A stretch of 11,216 bases of DNA from assembly GCA_015523665.1 (NCBI GenBank), contig WAJX01000131.1, positions 1 through 11,216 of the forward strand, in the 5' to 3' direction. The position numbers and the translations under genes were made by a program. The DNA comes from Ferroglobus sp. GTDB taxonomy: Archaea > Halobacteriota > Archaeoglobi > Archaeoglobales > Archaeoglobaceae. Positions within the stretch are counted from its first letter, which is position 1; every line of letters begins with the position of its first letter. Under the pieces are notes generated by a model. That model had not been told where the DNA came from and did no database searches. It worked only from the letters and a program-made list of their open reading frames with translations. Below, in pieces: positions 6,237-11,216 of this stretch.

Positions 6237-6275
6237 TTTAAATATATATTCTAATCGTTCTCTCAGCTTAGGGGA
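6237..6275 (+). promoter_or_regulatory. Glutamate synthase operon promoter, ribosome binding site and possible operator
   Basis: The TATA element TTTAAATATA (6237-6246) is followed by GTTCTCT (6257-6263), which also occurs at the same spacing in the glnA promoter. Transcription should start near 6266, leaving a ~15-base leader with AGGGGA (6270-6275) as the ribosome binding site, five bases before the ATG at 6281. Confidence 0.55.
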
Positions 6276-6280
6276 TAGAT

Positions 6281-7198
6281 ATGTGTGGAATAGTTGGTAT
6301 TCTCTTTAGAAGAATGAATAACGATTTAGGATCAATCTTGGTCGATATGATGAAAAGATTGCAACATAGAGGGAAGGATGGAGCTGGAGTTGCGATATAC
6401 GGATCTCAAGACTTAGATGAGGATGAATATTCTTTAAAGTTGGAAATTTTAGGGGAGAGGGATGATAGGGTTTCAATGATCAAAGAAGTGGAAGATGAAA
6501 TAATTAAGTTTGGAAAAATAAATAATATAGATTTACTGAGAGAAGGTTCAGACTTTGCGATTATCGATGTGAAAGTTAAAGGTCTTTCTTTTGCACAATT
6601 AAAAAGACTGGCTTTGAATTTACAATCTTTAAATAACGTTTCTGTACTTTCAGCTGGTAAGTTTGAGATATTTAAGGATGTTGGATATATAACTCATGTT
6701 GATGAAGCGTATGGAATCTCTAAGAAGGCTGGGACTCATGGTATAGGGCATATAAGATTCTCAACAGAGAGTGGAGTTGATAGATATCATGCTCATCCCT
6801 TCCAGAGTTTTTTGTATCCAGACATAGCGGTTGTTCATAACGGACAGATAACAAATTACTGGAATACCAGGGCAAAGCTTGAGGCTAAGGGGCATTATTT
6901 CACAACAGACAATGATACAGAATGTATAGTGCATTATGTAGCTGATAAGCTTTTAGAAGGTTTTAGCCTTGAAGAAGCTTTAGAAAGTGCGGTTAGAGAT
7001 TTAGATGGGCCTTTTGCATTTATAATTTCAACACCGGATGAGATAGGCATCGCAAAAGATAAGCTGGGATTGAGACCAGCGTTGGTTGCTGAAGATAACG
7101 AAGTTTTCGCTATTTCAAGTGAAGAAGTTGCTTTGGAACCACTTGGATTAAATACTGAATACTTGGCTCCAGGTGAATGGAGAGTTTTTAGGAAGTGA
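6281..7198 (+). CDS. Glutamate synthase, glutaminase (class II amidotransferase) subunit
   Basis: This subunit hydrolyses glutamine and passes ammonia to the FMN subunit encoded two genes downstream. The 305-residue protein is a class II (Ntn-type) glutamine amidotransferase: Cys2, exposed after removal of Met1, is the nucleophile in MCGIVGI; further on come QHRGKDGAG (28-36), GHIRFST (156-162), AHPF (171-174), VVHNGQITN (184-192) and the glutamine-site TTDNDTE. Residues ~42-150 form an insert between the first catalytic blocks, rich in charged residues, as in other archaeal split glutamate synthases. Similar domains occur in PurF and GlmS, but the absence of a phosphoribosyl or sugar isomerase domain and the downstream glutamate synthase genes settle the role. 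Its stop overlaps the earliest possible start of the next gene. It is the first gene of a three-gene operon. Confidence 0.93.
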   Translation: MCGIVGILFRRMNNDLGSILVDMMKRLQHRGKDGAGVAIYGSQDLDEDEYSLKLEILGERDDRVSMIKEVEDEIIKFGKINNIDLLREGSDFAIIDVKVKGLSFAQLKRLALNLQSLNNVSVLSAGKFEIFKDVGYITHVDEAYGISKKAGTHGIGHIRFSTESGVDRYHAHPFQSFLYPDIAVVHNGQITNYWNTRAKLEAKGHYFTTDNDTECIVHYVADKLLEGFSLEEALESAVRDLDGPFAFIISTPDEIGIAKDKLGLRPALVAEDNEVFAISSEEVALEPLGLNTEYLAPGEWRVFRK

Positions 7199-7203
7199 TT
7201 GTG

Positions 7204-7875
7204 ATGGAAATAGATTGTAAAGAGATGACTGTCAGAGAAATAAACAGAGCTTTGAAAGAGGCTGTAAGAAATGGTGAGAATAAAATAATTCTAAAGAATC
7301 CGGGAGCAAAGCATTACATAGGGGCTGGATTAATTGGAAAAGTAGAGATTTATGCGAAAGGGAGTCTAGGTTTTTTTGCTGGTACTATGTTTCACGGGCC
7401 GAAGATGATTATTGAAAAGAATGCTGGATGGTTTGCTGGAGACAACATGACAGATGGTTTTATAGAGATAAAGGGTAATGCTGGTGATGGAGTTGGGCAA
7501 GGGATGTATGGTGGAACTATTATCGTTAGAAAAAATGCAGGAGCCAGAACTGGGGAGATAATGAAGAATGGAACGATAATCATAGGAGGAGATAGTGATT
7601 TTATGACTGGGTTATTTATGATGGGTGGCAGAATAGTTGTTTTAGGCAATCTAAAAACTATGGCGGGAGAATCGATGGTGAAGGGAGCCATATATGTTAA
7701 GGGGGATGTGACAAGTCTTGGAAAAAATGCAAAGATAGTCGAGATTGATGAGGAAGATGAGGAATGGTTAAAAGAAATTCTTAAAAAGTACAACTTTCCA
7801 TCTACAACTGGAAAATTTAGGAAGATTGTTCCTATAAGAAAGAGATTTGTTTATGGTGTTTCGGAGGAGGGATAA
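7204..7875 (+). CDS. Glutamate synthase, GXGXG (beta-helix) subunit
   Basis: This corresponds to the C-terminal GXGXG domain of bacterial GltB, which forms a right-handed beta-helix linking the glutaminase and FMN domains; it is structural rather than catalytic. The 223-residue sequence shows the repeating pattern of short strands and glycine turns: GAGLIGKVEIYAKG, NAGWFAGDNMTDG, NAGDGVGQGMYGG, NAGARTGEIMKNG, then MTGLFMMGGRIVVLG. Such GXGXG domains also occur as a subunit of formylmethanofuran dehydrogenase (FwdC), but the flanking genes identify this one. Start choice: ATG 7204, with AGGA at 7190-7193 ten bases upstream. GTG at 7195 (overlapping the preceding stop) or 7201 would add only three or one residues. 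It overlaps the following gene by one base. Confidence 0.9.
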   Translation: MEIDCKEMTVREINRALKEAVRNGENKIILKNPGAKHYIGAGLIGKVEIYAKGSLGFFAGTMFHGPKMIIEKNAGWFAGDNMTDGFIEIKGNAGDGVGQGMYGGTIIVRKNAGARTGEIMKNGTIIIGGDSDFMTGLFMMGGRIVVLGNLKTMAGESMVKGAIYVKGDVTSLGKNAKIVEIDEEDEEWLKEILKKYNFPSTTGKFRKIVPIRKRFVYGVSEEG

Positions 7876-9311
7876 TGGTATTTGAGATAACAATAGATAG
7901 AGATAGATGTATAAAATGTTTGAGATGTGTTCGTTACTGTCCGACTGGTGCTTTGGCTGAAGAAGATAAAATGCCTGTTGTAAAATCACAAACAAGTTGT
8001 GTTGGTTGTGGAAATTGTGTTGATGTATGTCCAGCTTCTGCGATTCAAGTGTTTGGAACATCAGATCTCGAAGAGAGGGGATTATGGAGTAGGAATATAG
8101 TGCATGATATATGGAGGAAGGCTGAGAGTGGTAGTTATATTGTTAGGGGGACTGGAGCAACTCGTCCTGTTCCACATTTCGATGATTTGGTAATTCTTCC
8201 AGCTCAAACTTCACGTCCACCTATAGATAAATACAGGGAGCCTTGTGAGACTAGAGTTGTTCTTGGGGATAGATATGCTGAGGAGCCTTTAGTTCTTGAA
8301 ACACCGATAATGGTTGCAGCTATGAGTTTTGGAGCTGTGAGCTTAGAAGCTAAGGTAGCTTTGGCAATAGGTACAGCCATGGCAGGAACTGCAACTAATA
8401 CTGGGGAAGGTGGTATGCATCCCGAGGAAAGGAAACATGCAAAACTTTTGATCGCTCAATATGCCAGTGGGAGATTCGGAGTTTCTGCCAAATATCTAAA
8501 TGATGCTGATGGAATTGAGATAAAAATAGGACAGGGAGCAAAAGCTGGAATGGGAGGGCATTTGCTTGGAGAAAAAGTTACAGAGGAGATCGCAATGATA
8601 AGAGGTATACCTCCAGGTACTGATGCTTTATCCCCAGCAAGACACATGGATATCATTGGCCCAGAAGATTTAGCTATGAAAATAGAGCAGTTGAGAGAGA
8701 TAACAGACTGGAGAGTTCCAATAGCAGTGAAGTATTCAGCTGGGAGAGTTTCAGATGATGTAAAAATAGCTGCAAAGGCTGGGGCAGACATAATAGTTGT
8801 TGATGGAATGCAAGGTGGTACTGGAGCTACCCCAGACATCGTAGCAAATCATGCAGGGATTCCAACAATTGCTGCAATAGTCCAGGCTGATGAGGCTTTG
8901 AGAGAGATAGGTTTGAGGGATAAAGTAAGTTTAGTTGCTGCTGGTGCGATAAGAAATGGAGCTGATGTAGCAAAAGCCTTAGCTTTAGGTGCTGATGCTG
9001 TGCAAATAGGTACTGGAGCTTTAGTTGCTTTGGGTTGTACTGTTTGTAGACAATGTCATCTGGGGAGATGTCCAAAAGGGATAGCAACGCAAGATAAGAA
9101 GTTGAGAAGGAGGTTAAATCCTAAGGAAGCTGGAATAAGGGTTTATAATTATATCAAAGCCATGACTGAAGAATTAAAAATACTAACTCAGCAAGCTGGA
9201 AAGACTGATGTAAAGAATTTGGAAAAAGAAGATTTGAGAGCTTTGGATATAAACGTTTCAGCCATAACAGGGGTTAAACTTGTAGGTTGGGACAAACCTT
9301 TCAGATTTTAA
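7875..9311 (+). CDS. gltB: Glutamate synthase, FMN/iron-sulfur catalytic subunit with N-terminal 2[4Fe-4S] ferredoxin domain
   Basis: The synthase core: ammonia, 2-oxoglutarate and electrons from FMN give glutamate. In 478 residues there is an N-terminal ferredoxin domain with two complete four-cysteine motifs (Cys12, 15, 18, 22 and Cys42, 45, 48, 52). A TIM-barrel FMN domain follows, with GGTGA (314-318) in the FMN/substrate region, and then the cluster motif C-x5-C-x4-C (Cys388, 394, 399) that holds the [3Fe-4S] centre in GltB. An extra Cys391 lies between. No GltD-like NAD(P)H subunit is encoded nearby, so ferredoxin or another protein donor is probable. The start at 7875 overlaps the previous stop by one base and has a very strong GGAGGAGGG site (7864-7872), implying high, coupled translation. 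The short split layout is the archaeal form, unlike the ~1500-residue bacterial fusion. Confidence 0.95.
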   Translation: MVFEITIDRDRCIKCLRCVRYCPTGALAEEDKMPVVKSQTSCVGCGNCVDVCPASAIQVFGTSDLEERGLWSRNIVHDIWRKAESGSYIVRGTGATRPVPHFDDLVILPAQTSRPPIDKYREPCETRVVLGDRYAEEPLVLETPIMVAAMSFGAVSLEAKVALAIGTAMAGTATNTGEGGMHPEERKHAKLLIAQYASGRFGVSAKYLNDADGIEIKIGQGAKAGMGGHLLGEKVTEEIAMIRGIPPGTDALSPARHMDIIGPEDLAMKIEQLREITDWRVPIAVKYSAGRVSDDVKIAAKAGADIIVVDGMQGGTGATPDIVANHAGIPTIAAIVQADEALREIGLRDKVSLVAAGAIRNGADVAKALALGADAVQIGTGALVALGCTVCRQCHLGRCPKGIATQDKKLRRRLNPKEAGIRVYNYIKAMTEELKILTQQAGKTDVKNLEKEDLRALDINVSAITGVKLVGWDKPFRF

Positions 9312-9323
9312 AAGATCTTTTTT
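9310..9323 (+). terminator. Possible terminator after the glutamate synthase operon
   Basis: The palindrome AAAAGATCTTTT (9310-9321) overlaps the stop codon and runs into a block of six Ts (9318-9323). Archaeal terminators are often just T-rich tracts. The stem is weak, so the T-run is the main support, together with the separate promoter seen for glnA. Confidence 0.4.
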
Positions 9324-9370
9324 CAATATTTATATTGTCATAAAAATTTTTGAAGTTTTGATGATTACTA

Positions 9371-9440
9371 GAAAATATTATATACTGAACTCTATGTTCT
9401 CTTAAAAAATCTAAAAATCTAAAAAATTTAGGTAAGGGTG
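9371..9440 (+). promoter_or_regulatory. glnA promoter, possible operator, leader repeats and ribosome binding site
   Basis: The BRE-like GAAAAT (9371-9376) precedes the TATA element ATTATATA (9377-9384). Directly after it lies the inverted repeat GAAC-N5-GTTC (9387-9399), whose right half begins the heptamer GTTCTCT (9396-9402) shared with the glutamate synthase promoter. Transcription should start near 9406. The leader has three imperfect copies of TAAAAAATC (9403-9428), then GGTG at 9437-9440, seven bases before the ATG. A protein bound at 9387-9402 would block polymerase, so repression is the more likely mode. Confidence 0.55.
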
Positions 9441-9447
9441 TTGTCAT

Positions 9448-10908
9448 ATGGATGCTGTTGAGAAGGCAAGACAGATGTTGAAAGAGAATGAAGTAAAACA
9501 AGTCCTCTGTGCTTTTTCAGATATAAGGGGAATTTTGCAAACTTTTAGCATTCCAGCCAGAGAGTTCATAGATGGTGGAGGATTTGAGGGAATAGGGTTT
9601 GATGGCTCTTCGATTAGGGGTTTTAAGAGTATTGAAGAGAGCGATATGGTATGGATGCCTGATCCAACAACATTGAGAGTTATACCATGGATAGAGGATC
9701 CTATACAAAAGAGCGCAATAATGTTTGGAGATATCTATGAAGCTTTTGGTGAGAAAGATGGTGGTAGAGTTTCAGATGTAGATCCTAGGGGATATGTAGC
9801 TAAGAGGGCATTGGAAAAAGCAAAGAATATGGGATTCACTCCAATTTTTGGGCCAGAGATAGAATATTTTGTTTTTGAAAGAATTGACCCAACAAAATTG
9901 GAATACGATCTCTGGGTTTCACCTAACGGTGGTAAAGGAGATTCTTGGGGACCTCCAAGAGTTATGCCAGAATCACCGGAGATAAAACCAGGAAATTTAA
10001 TTCTAAGGCCAAAAGAGGCATACTTTAGAGCCCCTCCAGAGGATACGACAGTTGAATATAGAAATGAAGTATCTTATTACTTAACAGAGATGGGTGTTGA
10101 AATTGAATATCATCATCATGAAGTTGCTACAGCTGGTCAGATAGAATTAGACTTTAAGCCGAGAGAGCTGATACCATGTGGAGATGCATTTTATTTGTAT
10201 AAATTTGTGGCTAGAAATATTGCCAAGAGATATGGATGGATAGCAACGTTTATGCCTAAACCTCTTTACTTAGACAACGCTAGTGGAATGCACACCCACA
10301 TAAGTCTATGGAAAGGGGAACCGTTTAAAGGAGAGAATGCATTCTTTGATAAGGATGAGGAATACGGTTTAAGTCAAGTGGCCAGGTATTTCATAGGTGG
10401 ATTGCTTGAACATTCTAAAGCTTTAACAGCTATATGCTGTCCAACTGTTAATAGTTATAAGAGGTTAGTACCAGGTTTTGAAGCACCGATAAACATAAGT
10501 TGGAGTCCTAGAAATAGAAGCGCTCTCGTAAGAGTACCAATCTATTTCAAAAGTCCTAAAGCAATGAGATGTGAATATAGAGCTGTTGATCCCAGTTGTA
10601 ATCCATATTTAGCATTCTCATGCATATTGGCTGCAGGTTTAGACGGGATAAAGAAAAAAATAGATCCTGGAGATCCGTTAAGGGCTGATATGTATGAATT
10701 AACACCTGAAGAAAAAGAGAAATACGGTGTTGGCGAGTTACCTACAACACTTAGGGATGCACTTGAACATCTGAATAGTGATGAAGTGCTTCAGCAAACC
10801 CTCGGGAGTCATGTGTTTGATGCATTTATGAGCTTGAAAACAGATGAGTGGAATCAATACTGCCTTTATATAACACCATGGGAAATAATGAAATATCTCG
10901 ACATATAA
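9448..10908 (+). CDS. glnA: Glutamine synthetase, type I (GlnA)
   Basis: GlnA makes glutamine from glutamate, ammonia and ATP, feeding the synthase encoded just upstream; family members are cytoplasmic dodecamers. Conserved parts: the beta-grasp domain with GFDGSSI (50-56) and EESDM, metal ligands in GPEIEYF (135-141), HHHEVATAGQIE (222-233), NASGMHTH (277-284), the flap TVNSYKRLVPGFEAP (333-347) and RNRSALVR. At 486 residues it is ~40 longer than typical type I enzymes; the excess lies at about 147-191, between the first metal ligands and the EYRNEVSYYL helix. The position matching the feedback-inhibition Arg62 of Bacillus GlnA is Ser61. The region of the bacterial adenylylation tyrosine reads DMYELTPEEK, more like non-adenylylated alpha-type enzymes. 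The start at ATG 9448 is supported by GGTG seven bases upstream. Confidence 0.96.
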   Translation: MDAVEKARQMLKENEVKQVLCAFSDIRGILQTFSIPAREFIDGGGFEGIGFDGSSIRGFKSIEESDMVWMPDPTTLRVIPWIEDPIQKSAIMFGDIYEAFGEKDGGRVSDVDPRGYVAKRALEKAKNMGFTPIFGPEIEYFVFERIDPTKLEYDLWVSPNGGKGDSWGPPRVMPESPEIKPGNLILRPKEAYFRAPPEDTTVEYRNEVSYYLTEMGVEIEYHHHEVATAGQIELDFKPRELIPCGDAFYLYKFVARNIAKRYGWIATFMPKPLYLDNASGMHTHISLWKGEPFKGENAFFDKDEEYGLSQVARYFIGGLLEHSKALTAICCPTVNSYKRLVPGFEAPINISWSPRNRSALVRVPIYFKSPKAMRCEYRAVDPSCNPYLAFSCILAAGLDGIKKKIDPGDPLRADMYELTPEEKEKYGVGELPTTLRDALEHLNSDEVLQQTLGSHVFDAFMSLKTDEWNQYCLYITPWEIMKYLDI

Positions 10909-11216
10909 AGTCAAAAACAATAGATGTGAAGTGGTGTTGTGATAGAAATCTAATAAAATCAAAATGAAAACTTAATAATACTACCAGTATCACAAAATAC
11001 TTATTTATTTGTTTTTTGTTATATATTTATTTTTAAAATTAATAATAAATAATAAATAAAATAATTATTAAATATGATCACTAAATTATATATATAATAA
11101 TTATATAACTATTTATATATATTATTTGTAAATATGATAATAAAACTATATAATTATAAATTAACCGACAAAAATTATTTATCTGAAAATTATTAATCTT
11201 AAATTATGGATATAAG
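10909..11216. other. Very AT-rich 3' flank of glnA without a recognisable gene
   Basis: I see no gene in these 308 bases on either strand; 11041-11100 has three G/C in 60. Structure that can be seen: an 8-bp inverted repeat TTGTGATA (10937-10944) / TATCACAA (10988-10995); a T-rich tract at about 10999-11035 that could end the glnA transcript; simple AATA repeats at 11041-11062; and an imperfect 60-base-spaced duplication beginning AAATATGAT at 11070 and 11130. A promoter for a gene beyond the right edge could lie here, but no single TATA box stands out. Confidence 0.5.
10999..11035 (+). terminator. T-rich tract, probable glnA terminator
   Basis: After the 8-bp inverted repeat, the plus strand becomes T-dominated with a run of six Ts inside TTGTTTTTTGTT and a later run of five Ts. 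T-rich tracts without strong hairpins are the usual archaeal termination signal. The exact end cannot be placed from sequence. Confidence 0.4.

Noticed and set aside
6184..6280. NrpR-type operator (GGAA-N6-TTCC) in front of the glutamate synthase operon
   Set aside because: GGAA is present near 6184 but has no TTCC partner six bases on; the glnA upstream region lacks it too.
7392..7793. 133-residue minus-strand frame inside the GXGXG gene
   Set aside because: It is proline/isoleucine-rich and arises from the complement of Gly and Asn/Lys codons of a well-recognised plus-strand protein.
1..11216. Defence island, mobile element, prophage or other novel multi-gene system
   Set aside because: No transposase, integrase, nuclease-helicase defence pair, inverted terminal repeats or target duplications were seen; nearly all genes are recognised housekeeping or metabolic genes.

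Overview
The window looks like a chromosomal segment from a thermophilic, anaerobic euryarchaeon related to the Archaeoglobi. The case rests on several things. The gene set is archaeal: a KEOPS Pcc1 subunit, RibL-type FAD synthetase, a stand-alone JAMM protease, a three-piece glutamate synthase and an Lhr-type helicase. The JAMM protein closely resembles, from memory, the Archaeoglobus AF2198 type. MqnD implies menaquinone made by the futalosine route. Promoters are BRE/TATA type, one of them apparently leaderless. Coding DNA is about one-third GC by eye and gaps fall to a few G/C per 60 bases, yet the one tRNA gene is 49/74 G+C, which fits growth at high temperature. The lineage call is an inference; no 16S rRNA gene is present.

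Layout: (1) 1-1693, minus strand, N-terminal two-thirds of an Lhr-type DNA/RNA helicase running off the left edge. (2) 1936-2316, minus, a small conserved-looking membrane protein of unknown function with a leaderless-type promoter. (3) 2444-2517, minus, tRNA-Phe(GAA). (4) 2605-3432, plus, mqnD. (5) 3541-5081, plus, a RecJ-like DHH nuclease overlapping the KEOPS subunit gene pcc1. (6) 5023-6002, minus, ribL and a JAMM metalloprotease; ribL and pcc1 converge with their coding 3' ends overlapping by 59 bases. (7) 6281-9311, plus, a tightly overlapping glutamate synthase operon: glutaminase subunit, GXGXG subunit, ferredoxin+FMN subunit. (8) 9448-10908, plus, glnA with its own promoter. (9) 10909-11216, extremely AT-rich, no gene seen.

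The clearest functional unit is the nitrogen block 6281-10908. GlnA makes glutamine from ammonia and glutamate. The three-subunit synthase then uses glutamine plus 2-oxoglutarate to regenerate glutamate. No NAD(P)H-dependent GltD partner is present, and the FMN subunit carries its own two-cluster ferredoxin domain, so reduced ferredoxin or another protein donor is the likely electron source. The two promoters share a heptamer at the same distance from their TATA boxes, a possible common nitrogen-control site.

I found no CRISPR array, insertion sequence, prophage, toxin-antitoxin or defence system. Most genes are housekeeping. The points worth a second look are the shared promoter motif, the unusual GlnA insertion, the overlapping convergent pcc1/ribL ends, the recJ-pcc1 pair without its usual ribosomal-protein neighbours, and the unassigned membrane protein.
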